DNA of 64,000 bases from assembly GCA_037389465.1 (NCBI GenBank), contig JAZARR010000197.1, positions 7,713,501 through 7,777,500 of the forward strand. The letters are read 5' to 3'. Every line of letters begins with the position of its first letter. The stretch's first letter is position 1. The notes under the pieces are model-generated. The model was given only the letters and a program-made list of their open reading frames with translations. It did no database searches and had not been told where the DNA came from. This document shows positions 13,301-25,160 of this stretch, one piece after another. Source of the DNA: Baylisascaris procyonis (taxonomy: Eukaryota > Nematoda > Chromadorea > Rhabditida > Ascarididae). The translations under genes were made by a program, and so were the position numbers.

Positions 13301-16300
13301 TCAGACGCCTAACATTAGGTTAGTCATATTTTTTACTTGACTGTAGAACTAAATCCCATCATACTTCTTGATTTCCACGTAAAGCTGAGGCGTAATTAAT
13401 TTAATTAGTGCTGGTAATACCACAGTCTCTTAAGTAACCATGACAATTTTCTCTTGTTATTCCACTACTTTAGATCATGAATTCTAAACGACGCCATCAT
13501 CAATGTAACCTGGTACAACGCACATAATGTCAAACGGGTTTGAAACATGGAGCCATATAAGCAGAGAAAGTGCGCAATATGATGGGGCAGAGAAGAACAG
13601 ATGTCGATGCATGCAAGAAGAGTCGCTACGCTGTCGTTCCCACAACATCACCCGAAAGCGTAGTCGTTGCGTAGTTGGTTATCGTGTGAGAGTCGCAGCG
13701 TGTTCGTTGATCACAATACAGTGATGCTCAAAAAGAGTGGTTTTATGCAAAAGTGGTAAACCTGCTATATTTTTGTAAGCTTTCGGGATTGTATACACTG
13801 CTAAACTGCATGGTGACCGCATTATGTTTTTCCGCAGGTGAGTTTGCACTTCTATCTGCCAAATGGTTTCGACTCGAGGACTGCTTGATTTTCCTTTAGG
13901 AAGTTTTAGAGTTGGAAATATGCTTCAGGTAGCTTACTACTTTCCGGTTCATTTTGATCCACCAGCTTCGGATGAAATTGGAAGGTTTTATAGATGCGAA
14001 GAAGTTTGCATGAATTTTATAGTACTGAAACTTCATTTCACATCATCCGATCAAAAGGCATATTTTGTATACCATATGAATCAGTCATAAATTATCACAA
14101 AACATGAAGCCACTATTCTGCTCAGTTTATTTTTTGTTCAGTAATTTGCGAAATTGACAGGTCATGGACGCAATTACAAAAGCACATATTATGTCAGTTC
14201 CTCTCGCATGCTTCTACATTCCTCTGATTGAGCCACAATGTAATTTTACACTATAACGCTACTGTCAGTTCAAGATACATTTGCGCCACCGACTCGGTGT
14301 CTTGATGAATTCTGCAGATTCGAAGTAAAAAGTCATACATCTCGACGGCTGCTATACCACTAACTTATATGCACTGAGGTGAAGGCATCATTATTATAAC
14401 TTAACATACGAGTTTCAGCGAATTGCTTCTGTAAGCCCAATGAAAGACAGTTTATCGATGCGACGGCTTGTGAGAAGTTTGGCGAATGTGTAGTCATGAT
14501 GGAGGTTGAGGGGGACCATCAAACAGCTGTTGAAGGATGTGCGATGATAGGTAGTCAGCTCGCAGATGTGCTAAGTGAAAAGAAGGAACTCTTCCTTAGA
14601 GGTAAATTTCGAAACACATTGATTGCACCGAGTATAGAACACTAGGCGGCTATCTTATAAACTTTTGGTGATTGATGAATTGCTCAGTTCAAAGGTGATC
14701 CTAGGCTGGCGCATTTGTCAGCTGAATGATGAACGCGACACTGTTTTGCATAGTTTCCAGTGAAATGGAAAACCGCAACGTCCGATTACAAGTCGCTTTG
14801 AGTGGAACCTCACCAACTTATTGGGAACTTTGTGAAGTAACACAAAAGCTGTTAATTAGCATATAAATGCTCCAAATTTTAGAATCAAGCCTTGATCTTT
14901 ACCAATCGCTGTGTTTCCTAATGACAACTTTATTGACAACGAGATTGAATCGTGCGCATTCAAGGGAAACTTTCATGACAAAATTGAAACTATTTAGAAA
15001 AAAAATTCACAAGTGAACACCAATTATTTTTCAATCAGCGACCTGCTGATTATTTAGTTTATTTGCATTGTTGGTGGTTGTTGTGCTTGCAGAGTCTTTA
15101 TTTCATAAGCAAAATGAAGAAACGGAATGTATAAGATGAAATAAAGGAAAGTAAAGCACCTGTTCTTTGTTGAATAAAAATAAAGCATCTGTTGAGCACC
15201 AAATCATGGATATTCCCGAGATCGAAATTAGCATTAGAATGTTCGAAATCACCATTTAGCATTTCCAGAGTTTCTGACAGTCAATTGACTGCACTTTGTG
15301 AGGTGGAAATTTTGAACGTGTGAAAAAAAATTTCTGTGGTGACAATTGAGAAGAGTTTTTAATGGTCTAAGTTGTTGCCCTGAAATCTTTTGTGTACTCA
15401 GTTTAGAATTCAACGACTGTAGACTTTCGGAGTTTTTTTTTGTAAAGTTACGCAAATGTTGCATATATAATCTGCTAGGAAAGCAATTACAGCCTCGTTT
15501 TCAAATATTATTGAGAAGAAGATATTTGGGGAGATTTTCTATTCGAAAGCAGTTAAAAAATATTTCTGAACGCAACAGTTGCAATTCGATAGAATTTTAC
15601 ACTTTGGCTTTGGTTAGTAGCTAAAGCCTGAATTGAAAGTTGTTTTCTCACGAGAAGTTTATTATTCAGGAGAAGCGTTGTCTAAAGGGAAGGAATATTA
15701 TTGGCTAGGTTTGAAAGATATACAAGGCAATGCGATATGGGACATCAATCAAGCACCGGTATTTAATTTCATTTACTTCCATTTCGAGTTATTTTCATGA
15801 TTAAAATAAATGGAAAGTTACTATCTAAACAACCAATTCCTATGGAAAAATGGATTCGTAAGTGGTGCGAAAAATTTTCGCAATGAATATAGTATTGCGT
15901 AAAATCCGAAATCAGGCTTATCCACAGAGGTGTCTAGCGCAATTATGAATTATTGGTTCAGCTAAAATGCGCAGCACTCTTGCACGCCAAATCGATGCAA
16001 ATTTCTAGCTATAACATGAAAAACTATATAGTTTATTGCAATTTTTCGCATCGAATATTTAAATGAAAGAGTATTTTTCAATTTCGAAATAAGAAGTTTT
16101 ATGTTTTTGAAATATATGGATTATTTATTAATTTCTGAGGAGAAGAAATTTGCTCTTCTCAGAAAGTTTGGGTCTTTGCTCTTCTTCGCTTGTAATAAAA
16201 AAGGAAATCGCTGTTGATAACCGATTCGGCTGGTATCCTTTAAACTTCTATCGGAGGGAGCATTTTATGGTTCAGTTGTTTAGTGACGTCATACAGGTAG

Positions 16301-17888
16301 AGATATTCCATGAGCATGAATCTAAGCCATCGGCTCAAAGATACTTAGCTGAAGCAACCTTTTACTCGAACTTAAGCAGAAGCTCAAAAGTTTGCATTGC
16401 TTTCATGCATCAGATACAGATATAACTCAATAACTCTAAGGCCATTTGCGAATGCAATTGTTGAAATTCGATGGAGTGAATTTGTTGATTGCACGAAGCA
16501 TCATTCCCTTTGAAGTTCATGAATGTTGCTAAGCTAAATCCTGGGGATTAACTGCTAAACATTGGTAGCCTTCCTTGATTATTCTCGGAACTGCATACCT
16601 ATTTAGTTGTGCTATAACTGGATAAAACATCATTTAGCATCTAAACAAGTGCAACATACTGTATATTCAACTGCAGTAAACTTTACTACTTGCCTGTTCT
16701 AACAAAGAATACTATTGTTGAAGTTCTCGTGTTTTGTCAGGGTATATATAGTTGTTTTAGACAGTAAATGGATGCCCTTTAAACTCCAATATCAATTCTT
16801 TTAAAGAGGATCACAGCTTCCAACAATAAGGAGAAGTGTTATTGTGTTTGCCGTGTCGCATCCTTCCGATAATCGATTTTTTATATTAAAGATGAATCAT
16901 AAGCAGGCTCTCTACAACAACTGCTAAACGCAGCACCTCCAGAGATATTGAATCTGGTCATCTTTATATATGTTGTGGTGCTATAATTCTCTGGTTCATT
17001 TGCTTCATCAACTATACTTTTTGAGGTAGAAAAATCTCAAAAGAAATTTATGAAAGAGTTATTGATGATTGATATTGCAGCTTACAAATGGAGACTACAC
17101 AAATTGGGGCCTTAATGAACCCGATGCTCAAAACGGTGAATGTGTCTATGACATCATCATTAATGGTACATCGGCGTGGTTGACGGAAGACTGCGATAAC
17201 TACGATCTAACAATGAGCTACTTCTGCCAAAAACATACGTGTAAGTGAAAATTTTTATTTCCTATTTTCTTAGTAGGTTTTTCTTACAAAAATGAAAACT
17301 GTTGACGTGTCACCAACATGACTATCTTTATTATCGATGCAATTTCTTACATTATAATGCTGTAATTAGCTGGTCCTTATTTCAAAACCTTTGATTCGTC
17401 TCCGTTGATGTGTATTATTATCTGTCAGATGTGATATTATATGATGTTACAGCGAGTTTCTTAAACCAGGTCAATGAATTTGCTAAGATGCTCATATTAG
17501 GCAATAAGAAGTGCATATGTAAATAAAAACAAAGGCTCAGTATCAAATAACGTGGTGCATGATTATAAGATTGGAATTTTCTAAGATGAAAAAGAAATAT
17601 TCTAGCACCGTAGAATGTGATGGTAGATTTCACTTACACATTAACACTCAATAATGTTATTGCAAAACCATCGGGAAATTTTAATGAAAGCACAACTTTA
17701 CGAGAAGTTAAAGAAACCTAATCAGATTCATGGCGGAAAGATAATCTCCGTTATAGTTTGACTAAATGCATGTCCAACGTAGATCATTTTTGCTGAAATG
17801 CTCTAAGTTAGTGTTTTACACCGGTTATCTTATTAAAATTGACATAAATCTCAACGTTTCAGGTGACACTGAGAACTATTGTCCGTAG
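4333..17888 (+). CDS. Secreted protein with two vWA domains and a C-type lectin domain
   Basis: Fifteen exons join in phase to 576 residues: 4333-4396, 5548-5645, 6532-6591, 6933-7091, 8360-8504, 10012-10122, 10501-10631, 11331-11414, 11639-11733, 12554-12670, 13110-13318, 14419-14601, 15670-15758, 17081-17240, 17863-17888. Exon 1 encodes a signal peptide, which fixes the start. The first vWA domain (about 36-212) has a complete metal-ion-dependent adhesion site: DQSGS at 43-47, T116 and D148 of a TDG. The second vWA (about 238-424) keeps DNSNS at 244-248 but has serines where the last aspartate is expected. The lectin domain (about 425-569) starts after an NCFC motif and has paired cysteines, WLGL, an EPD at 528-530 and a W-x4-C. 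In nematodes this architecture belongs to the clec family, thought to act in pathogen or glycan recognition at the gut surface. Exon phases all agree and no stop interrupts them. Function and ligand are inferred from family only. Confidence 0.9.
5743..5780 (+). repeat. (AAAT)n microsatellite in lectin intron 2
   Basis: Imperfect AAAT/AAATA tetranucleotide array just downstream of exon 2. It follows a short non-repetitive stretch and may be the tail of an old retroelement copy, though no target-site duplication is evident. Confidence 0.7.
7137..7229 (+). repeat. 31-bp minisatellite, three copies
   Basis: Three consecutive 31-base units begin at 7137, 7168 and 7199. They start GGGAATTACG or GGGAGTTACG and end AATTCATC, differing by one to three bases. 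The array lies in intron 4 of the lectin gene, 45 bases past the donor site. Confidence 0.9.
8945..8983 (+). repeat. 13-bp tandem repeat, three copies plus a partial
   Basis: CAGAATGACCACA occurs at 8945 and 8971, with CAGAATGATCACA between them and a diverged partial unit following to about 8997. It lies inside lectin intron 5 and has no evident role. Confidence 0.85.
13503..13725 (+). repeat. Dispersed repeat, copy 1 (in lectin intron 11)
   Basis: About 220 bases align with 19505-19716. Shared words include CACATAATGTCAAA, CCCACAACATCAC and GTGTGAGAGTCG, in the same order and orientation. The 3' half carries short internal GAGTCG-type repeats. No terminal inverted repeats, poly(A) tail or coding frame are visible, so the class is unknown; it could be a non-autonomous transposon or a satellite-like unit. 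It is more GC-rich than its surroundings. Confidence 0.75.
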
Positions 17889-17967
17889 ACAAGTCAGCGG
17901 AACTTCACAGGGGTCTCTGCATAGTGATTAATTGTCCTTCATCATATTAGTCATTTTTGGCAGAGAA

Positions 17968-17973
17968 AATAAA
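17968..17973 (+). terminator. Poly(A) signal of the lectin gene
   Basis: AATAAA lies 80 bases past the TAG stop, a normal 3' UTR length for a nematode gene, and is the first canonical hexamer downstream. Confidence 0.7.
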
Positions 17974-18379
17974 TGTTTAGTGAAAATGTGTTGCTACAGT
18001 CAATTCAATATGGATATAAAAAGTTTTCTAATGAAAATTTTTAGGGTTTTCAAGCTGTGGGAAAGATGTTCTCAACTTTTAGTTGTCTGTTTTTAATAAC
18101 ACTTTTGGAATAATTCAAACAAATAAACAATAAATAAACAGGTTAATAATGAAAGAAAGAGAAAAAAAAAGTTAGGAAACAAGTGAGCAACGAAAAGAGG
18201 AAGCAAAAAGATGAATGAAAAGGAAGCACAAGCGCATGAAGAAACACTGATAGACAGAGGAAAAGGGGCAACAAGGAGGAATAGAGGGGAAGCAAAAACG
18301 ACAGAAGTAGAGCAAAACAAGAAGAAGCAATAGGAAACATCGATGACCTATGCGAGAGAACTGTTCTGACTTAATCGTC
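17974..18379. other. Purine-rich intergenic stretch
   Basis: No gene seen. From about 18150 to 18340 the plus strand is strongly A/G-rich, which leaves long but low-complexity open frames on the minus strand. Those frames are composition artefacts. Confidence 0.55.
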
Positions 18380-18544
18380 AGCACTGCGGTATTTATTTAT
18401 TTATTTATTTATTTCAATGAACACAACACTGATTAGGAATATATGTCTCTTCATATCGCTTCCGCTTGCTCTGACACAGTGCCTCTCTGGTACACTTTGC
18501 TCCTGTGGTCTTTAGGTCGGCCTCTACCTCTAGCACTGCGGTAT
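18380..18544 (-). mobile_element. Short non-LTR retroelement or SINE insertion with 13-bp target duplication
   Basis: The 13-mer AGCACTGCGGTAT occurs at 18380-18392 and again at 18532-18544. Between them lie 139 bases that begin with a TTTA array on the plus strand, i.e. an AAAT-type 3' tail on the minus strand. A tailed body bounded by a perfect direct repeat is the signature of target-primed reverse transcription. The body (18420-18531) has no clear tRNA promoter boxes, so it may be a SINE or a 5'-truncated RTE-type LINE end. Confidence 0.75.
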
Positions 18545-19962
18545 AACCATGATAAAAGAGCTCAAATGAAATAGTTGACAAGGATAATGGCCGTTACAAG
18601 AGTAAACGACGGGGATGAAAGGGGAATAGTAGAGAGGGAAAAAGAGAGGAAACATTGAGCGAGAAGAACTGAAAAGCAGCCAATTAGTTAAGTGATAACA
18701 GGTTAAAGAGCAGTGCTTTCCAAAGCAGCTGTGTATTATGGCTTTAAGCTGCAACTGAAAAAAGGGGATTACTGAAGCTACTATTCATGATCTGCATGGA
18801 GTAAAAATCCGCAATCAGAAAAGAATTGTTAAAAACATCAAACACTACCAAAATAAAAAGATGCTTACCAATAAACAAACTGGCCCGACTTGCAAGCGCT
18901 CGACTGCTGAAAGGAAAAATCGGACATGGCACGACAAAAAATAGAAAAATAGAATTCAAGCATTTTGGAATGTTGCTGATTTTCCACTGCACGTGGAGTG
19001 CAAGATTGCTGCAGATTACGCTTATTTAGAAAGATTTTATTCAGATTTATATAAATATTCTATAGCTAAGACGAAAGTCAACATACGCGTAAGTTGTCGA
19101 TACCATAATTAGTCACCAAATATACTTGTTCATCAAATCTTGACGCATGTCTGCTCTTTTACAGTTTTCTATGTTCAACTGCGAATAAAGACTCCACTAA
19201 TCCGTGAATATATTAATGCCTTTGCGGATAAAGGCTTTATTACTACTGCAGTGCAAGAGAAACCCGATCAGCATTAACGATGAACCATGTGGAACTTCTC
19301 AAGATTTTGCAAAGCATTTCCGCAGCGAAGCATTTCCCTCTCTAGACAATGAAAACGTTACCTTCGCTAGTTCAGGTGAATGGAAAGGCGTACATATTCA
19401 ATTTTCGTTTCCAAAGGCACAGATCCTGTTGCATGACTTTGGTCTTCCATATCTTAATGGATTAGAGAGGAAAGTGTGTAGTCCAAGGTCACTTTACATC
19501 AAAATAACCGAGTGCAACACACATAATGTCAAATAGGTTTGAAAGAGGCAACCATACAGGCACAGAACAATATGATAAGGCAGAGAAGGATATTGAGGTT
19601 GATGCGTGCAAACGGAGTTGCTGCGTGGTCATTCCCACAACATCACGCCACGCCAGAGAGAGAGAGTCGCAGCGTGGTCGTGTGAGAGTCGTAGCGCGGT
19701 CGTTCATCACAACAGACCTTTTCTAAAATCGAGCACATCGAATCAAGCTGGAGCCATAAATCTGATGCGAAGAGTTCTGGAATGGAACGCGGAAAAAGTC
19801 CGTTATAAGAAGCTTTAATGGGGTGGGGGCATATATTCTACGCCATTACTATAGCCTTTCGATCTTGTGAAGTACATGCTGTTAGTGCTTTTCTTGATAT
19901 CAAGCATGCTACTCTTGAAATCTCTTTAGATATGTGAACAATAAGGCACTTCACCATAACTC
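18545..19962. other. Intergenic sequence between the lectin gene and receptor A
   Basis: No coding exon could be supported. One open frame at 19204-19536 has ordinary-looking residues but no splice partner or recognisable domain, and its end runs into the dispersed repeat at 19505-19716. Confidence 0.5.
19505..19716 (+). repeat. Dispersed repeat, copy 2
   Basis: Second copy of the element at 13503-13725, same orientation, about 6 kb away. It begins with the same CACATAATGTCAAA word and ends with GTTCATCACAA against GTTGATCACAA in copy 1. A weak match to its left end (AACCGAGCACAATGCACAT) lies at about 53117-53135. Confidence 0.75.
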
Positions 19963-19968
19963 TTTATT
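19963..19968 (-). terminator. Likely poly(A) signal of receptor A
   Basis: AATAAA on the minus strand, about 495 bases beyond the receptor A stop codon. The flanking words (TTTATTGACAGTAAT on the plus strand) recur at the matching place behind receptor B (28323-28337), which supports a conserved 3' end. Confidence 0.55.
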
Positions 19969-20461
19969 GACAGTAATGCGAAACAATTTGAAAAGGCTAT
20001 CATACAGTAACCATGGCTCATGCAAGGTGAACAAAATACACTTTGCCAAAGAAATTATAAAAACACTGCACGTAAACATCATTCATCACGTCAATTTATT
20101 CACTGCTACGGACGTATTCAGAGCACAAGGTTCGAGATTGGGTCCATATGCTTTTGAAGGGTCGACCGACATGATAGGCCAACATGGCGCAAACGAGAAA
20201 CACGTAGTTACGAATTTCGGACAAGGATGGAAACAGAATCACTTCTGCACTGCTAAGGTCTATATGCACGTCCAACAAATTTTCAGGGACAGAACGTTCC
20301 AATACCCCTCCTTCTTTTCTTTTCGGATCTCATTCACGAAAAGCATTCAAAATTATCATTTACTCTGGCCGCTTGGCCATTTAGGTTGCGAGCACTTAGA
20401 GTCAAAGGATTCTCATCCAACGTTATTTAACAGACGCCAAACAATTAATTCGTCCACCACT

Positions 20462-23400
20462 TCATTTTGTAAAAGGAAGTACTGCCGTGACTGTCTTTGC
20501 ATCTGAAGCTCCTATCCGAACACAATGCATCATAGCGCGAATTCTTCGTCGAAATGGCGAAACAAAGCCGAGAGTTAAATATGCTTGTGGACATGGCTGC
20601 CAGCTGAAGAGGACTGGGGCAAACGATGCATACGGACCAATGTTCATTTGTGAATAAACGAGTACAAACAAGATGGCCAACGGTGCAATAACGAAGATGA
20701 GAGGAAGAAAAGCCTGCAAAGCAACAATGTTTTAGTAGCTGTGTACTGTGGAAACAAGTAGTGAAGGGCTTCTACATGTGTAGTAGAATGGATACAGGAG
20801 GAAAAATAGCAATCTTGAAACAGTCAAAGTTGGATGCAAAGCACAATTTGGATATTCGTGGGTTCGATGAGGCAGTGGCTTCAAAGTAGCGCATCTGGTG
20901 ATGAGGCTCGCAAGAAGCAGGAAGGAATGGGAGCGATGCTTTGATTTATCTCATCACATTACCGTTAAATCCGTATTTATTTTTGATTTATTTATTTATT
21001 TATTCATTTGTTCATTTATTCACTTATTTATTTATTCACACCGCTAAATTCTAGGAACTGATAAAGTAAGTCACCCCCTCCATGTTACTGCTCAACATGT
21101 TAGTACTTGCGACCGTTCATCCCATATGCCCTGAACACTACCTCGAAGCTCGCATGATATTCTTGCATATCATATTTCCATCTCCATCTCATTCGTGTGA
21201 ATTCGTTTAACTGAAATGAGAATACAGAGTAACTTCACTAGGTATAAATGCTAGGTGCGATTTTATGTAATGCACACCTGTGATATCATGACGATGGCCA
21301 ATTGCTTCTGCAATCGTTTTGTTCTCTCACTCATTCGTACGCTGTTCAGCTTGGAAAAGATTTTCTTTGATGTAAAAACGACCAATATATATCCACCAAA
21401 CACGACTCCTGCTAATATAATTGCCGATAGACCAGCGGTGATTAGCTGATATTTGAACGACTTGCACTTTATTGCCTGGAAGCATGCACAATGAAGAAAT
21501 TCTGTTCAAAATGGCATTTTTATATTTTAGTCATAGGTGACTCTAAGCAAAAGAGAGAGACTAATTTCATCACCACCGCGCCTCAAAACACTAATGCTAG
21601 ATACGGAGATTTGCTGCACGCTCACTGAAGAGAAGTATTTCCCTAAAATTTCTAACAGCTCGTAGCAGAATTCAACTATGTCGTCTATGGATCTTTTTTC
21701 TCCAAAGTATATAGTTGGACTACTGGTGACACTCTATCACTCTTCAGGTCTTATCACGTATCACTTGTGCTGACCGCATTGTAATATCTCGTAGCAGTGA
21801 AATGTGATAAGAAATTAGCTATAACAGTATATAAGATTAAGTGACCTCTATCCATTCATGTGTTCAAATAGGTTACTCAGAAGTCAGTAGCAAGTGAGCT
21901 CAGATTAAATTTGCTTGCCTTTCTCTTTTGGGACGATGGCAAAGATTGCATTCTCTGCGCTTTATTGTCTCCTGCCGATCGATTCTTTACTGTTGTACGA
22001 GTCTAAATTCTGCTTCCCGCCGATGTCCTTAGTGCACCCAATGCTTAAATTTTTTTATTGCCGCTATCGTTTTGATATCTGCACTATTACTGTTTTTGTG
22101 TATTAAATGTTCATGAGGCAAAACTGCAGTTTGCGAACGTTTCGATCATTCTTCCTGTCTATCCTCATATAAGTTCTTATGTTTTCGGGACGTTAAAGTA
22201 AACGAATAGAATAAATGAATCAGCCGGATTATGAATCGAAATCGGCCACCTTACCGGAGTGTAAATATCTTTTGGCACACCAAATATAAGGGTGTTTTCC
22301 GAGCCAAATATGATATCAACTGTTTTGTTGCGGCTAGTGGAATATATAATCACAGACGTTATAGCCGTATAAGCAGATAAGGATAATGTTATCATTGCCA
22401 GCAGAGTGACACCGACCGGTTTGAATAATTTCTTCAAGCACACTACACTAAAATGTCATGAGAAATGAGAAGGAACCTCCAAAACCGTAGAACGGTTTTC
22501 CGTTTGAATTCCTATTAGTTAACTGGACGCCATTGTGAGCGTTTCTTGTAATCTGTGAATAGGTCCATTTTGATTTTCCGCAGAGGGTCTTCATTTGGTT
22601 TCTCTCCCATCAAACTCTTCCTCCTCCCCTCCCCCCCCCCCGCTGCCACTTCCTATCATTCCATTTTGCATTGACGTCTGTATTTATTCTGATCGAATCT
22701 GTAGGGAAGTTCTTAAATGACGAGAAATTCGCTTGAAATGCTGTTCCTACAAACAATTTAAGTTTGTTGATCTCCCCCGCCCTCATTCCTTCTCCCCACC
22801 CCCTGAAGAGCTCAGAAAACTAAGTGATCTGATGCAGTACCCATCGTTCAATCTACGCACAATACCACACATTCTAAAGAGCCGCCTCATAAGGATTATT
22901 CGATCCTTAGTTAATTTTTGCCGATTAAATCGTGTACCATAAATAAACACTTGAGGACTTACTCGCAAATCACAGCATATCGATACAGGAATAAAATCGG
23001 CACTACGAACAGATTGAAAATAAAAAGGAAACTTTGAAGCCCTTTGGAAATAACACCGATGTGTTCATTGAATTTTGCCAATATGCCCATTGCTATAGCT
23101 GTATATCCATGTGGTGATTGTATCATGCCCTGAAATCATTGCGGCTACAAATGTAAATGCTTTTGAAATTTCAATTACAGTAAATATCTCAAAAACTCTA
23201 ACAAATAATGATATTTCTTTCTGAAATGTTAGTACGTTTAATGCTTAGATTATCAATATATTATTCAATTGCTTCTAGGATTAATAAAAACGAATTTTTA
23301 TTAATCAATTAGATTGTTATCGCGTTAAAAGAATTAACAAATTAATCATATCTCCATTATCTTATTATTGCGGAATTCAATGTTCTATTTCATATAGTAT

Positions 23401-24808
23401 TATTACATTTCGTGCGCTGAACACCAACAAAAATGTTGAGTACTAGATTCCCACGAATCTTCACAAATTGCTTTTTCGCCTCAATAAGCAATAATATCGT
23501 ACTTTGTCAAAGTGCATAGCATTTCATAGTCCAAAATGAACTAAGAAGAGTTACGTTGGTTGTTTCAGCGCGGATGAAATTCAGATTCTTGCCAATGGAT
23601 TTAAGAAATGTAGGATGGATGGGCAACTTCGTGGCTCCGGACATTTTATGACACATCCAACGGGAGAGTGCATCCAACCCGAATTTGTACGATGGGTTCA
23701 TGCCTCTTAAACGGTTTCTAGCCCCGAAGGGCTTGGTCGTCCAATTATCGACGGAAGGAACTTTTGAACATCGACCGTCAACAGATGGATCAATTGACGG
23801 ATGAAAGAGGAACCGGCCAATTCGATTCGATTAACTGCATGATGTCTGGTAATAACTAGCGCGCCGGAAGTCCTTCAGATAGCTGGATGGTCGTTGCGTG
23901 TCTTAGCAATTTACTCACATAATACCTTTTAGCTGCTTTGTTAGGCGGCGGAAACGTTTTTGAGGGCACATGTAACAGCTATAATACAACAGTTTGCAGG
24001 GCAGTAATTTTTTTGTAGTATGATGGCTCGTGCAGCGTATATTTCCACCCACGCATCGTCATGCTTGCAAAAAGCGATTACGCATATGTCGCTGTTGCAT
24101 GCAGCGTTAATTGACGTACACCAAATTTGCAGACTGCGATGGAAAAGGCGCGAAATATATGGAAAATTCTGCTTGGGACGAAAAATTTAAAATCACTACT
24201 TATAAGATGTGGATCCGCGAAGAATTGCAAAGATCTTGTGGATCGCTTGTTTTCACCCAGTTGGACAAAGAAGGAAAAACAAGCGACTGATATTCGGATT
24301 CCTTACGTGATTAAAAACGGTCTCGTGAAATTTCTCATTGGGTTTCAACGAAAATGTTTGAGAGAAGTTGCGATAAGCTCTAGTACCAAGAGTTTTTTCC
24401 CACTATTTTAAAGTGGAATTCGTCGAGAGTCAAGATCACAAAGATCACGGAAAAAAATGTCGGCAAAATCAGAAAAAATAATCAATTCCTTTTGCAACCA
24501 ATAATTCCTTTTATCGGAAATTCAAACATATGTAGTGCAGATAGAATTGCATACAGATAAAGGATAAATTCTTAGTGTTGCAATAAATCATTGAATCGAA
24601 TCGAGATGTTTCTTACCATATTGACGATTGATAGCATAACACTGTTAAGGATATCATTGACAGCCTGAACAATAATAATGAAACGATATTCGGAGATTTC
24701 TTTGATGCTAGTTGTCACTGATAAGTAAATCACCAGCAAATTCGGTGGTACGGTCAATGTTGACGTTACGTATGTGTTTATAGTGAGAATAATGCCAAGC
24801 GCAGTCAT
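20462..24808 (-). CDS. Seven-transmembrane chemoreceptor, Str superfamily (receptor A)
   Basis: Five minus-strand exons, 24808-24617, 23129-22963, 22447-22255, 21475-21278 and 20713-20462, join in phase to 333 residues with seven hydrophobic segments. Exon 1 holds TM1 (PPNLL) and TM2, exon 2 holds TM3 ending LYRY, exon 3 TM4, exon 4 TM5 and the third cytoplasmic loop (TKRLQKQ), and exon 5 the rest of TM6 and TM7 ending SPFRRRI. The LQKQL...Q...P pattern entering TM6 is typical of nematode Str/Srd/Srh-type chemoreceptors; the exact subfamily is not certain. These proteins sit in sensory cilia and couple to G proteins; ligands are unknown. The start is the ATG two bases after a TTCCAG acceptor, suggesting trans-splicing. 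Receptors B and C are close paralogues. No stops or frameshifts; apparently functional. Confidence 0.9.
20979..21041 (+). repeat. (TTTA)n microsatellite in receptor A intron 4
   Basis: Imperfect TTTA/TTCA tetranucleotide array. No target-site duplication was found on its flanks. Confidence 0.7.
22619..22641 (-). repeat. G-rich tract in receptor A intron 2
   Basis: The plus strand shows short C-runs ending in eleven consecutive C (22631-22641), so the pre-mRNA carries a G-run. Equivalent G-rich tracts occupy intron 2 of receptors B and C. G-quadruplex potential is plausible but untested. Confidence 0.75.
23700..24440 (+). pseudogene. Conserved antisense-oriented block in receptor A intron 1
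   Basis: This intronic stretch aligns, in the same orientation relative to the host gene, with blocks in intron 1 of receptors B (32640-33650) and C (44640-45600, reverse strand). Shared landmarks are GGAACTTTTGAACAT, CTTCAGAT, ATCGTTGCG or GTCGTTGCG, CAATTTA, TGATGGC and GAAGAAT. Read antisense to the receptor, A encodes SPSD followed six residues later by CLSNL, and C encodes SPSD followed by HLSNL, suggesting an old coding sequence. A retains about 94 open codons at 24127-24411, but frames are broken in B and no family is recognised. It may be a decayed nested gene or transposon. Confidence 0.55.
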
Positions 24809-24812
24809 TGCT
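24809..24812 (-). promoter_or_regulatory. Probable trans-splice acceptor of receptor A
   Basis: On the minus strand a TTCCAG acceptor is followed by CA and then the ATG of exon 1. An acceptor two bases before a start codon is the usual layout for spliced-leader addition in nematodes. An upstream cis-spliced exon cannot be excluded. Confidence 0.5.
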
Positions 24813-25120
24813 GGAACAATAAATGAATAAAAACTTTGGTTTCTTCGACCGGATATAATATATCACATCGACTTTGATAGGTATCCCTTTATTGAAGCAT
24901 TCACAAAAAAGCTTTCACTGAAGTGAACTTCCTTCTGTACGTCTTATATGCTGTTGCTAATATCTCATCAAAGTTCGGAAGAAAAAACTCTCTCCCTTCT
25001 CTGTTACTTGAGGTGAGCTTGTTCACCTTCCTGAAAACTGTACTTAGTTTACAACAAAATTTTGTTCATCATAAATAGATAAAATAAAAGTGTTACGTTG
25101 AAAATCTATTAATGACAGCT

Positions 25121-25160
25121 GAAGAATACGTCAGCAAACAATAAAATAAATCTTATTGCA
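25121..25160 (-). promoter_or_regulatory. Conserved upstream block of receptor A
   Basis: On the minus strand this reads TGCAATAAGATTTATTTTAT, then a spacer, then TTTGCTGACGTATTCTTCA. It matches 43916-43958 upstream of receptor C almost base for base, apart from a two-base indel. It lies roughly 310-350 bases before each start. It includes a TGACGTA core. It could be a shared promoter element or simply recently duplicated sequence. Confidence 0.5.

Noticed and set aside
18093..18384. Overlapping minus-strand frames rich in Phe, Leu and Ser
   Set aside because: They come from a purine-rich plus strand; all three minus frames are open, which indicates low complexity rather than coding.
19934..20506. 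190-codon plus-strand open frame
   Set aside because: Antisense to the 3' UTR and last exon of receptor A, with no recognisable domain.
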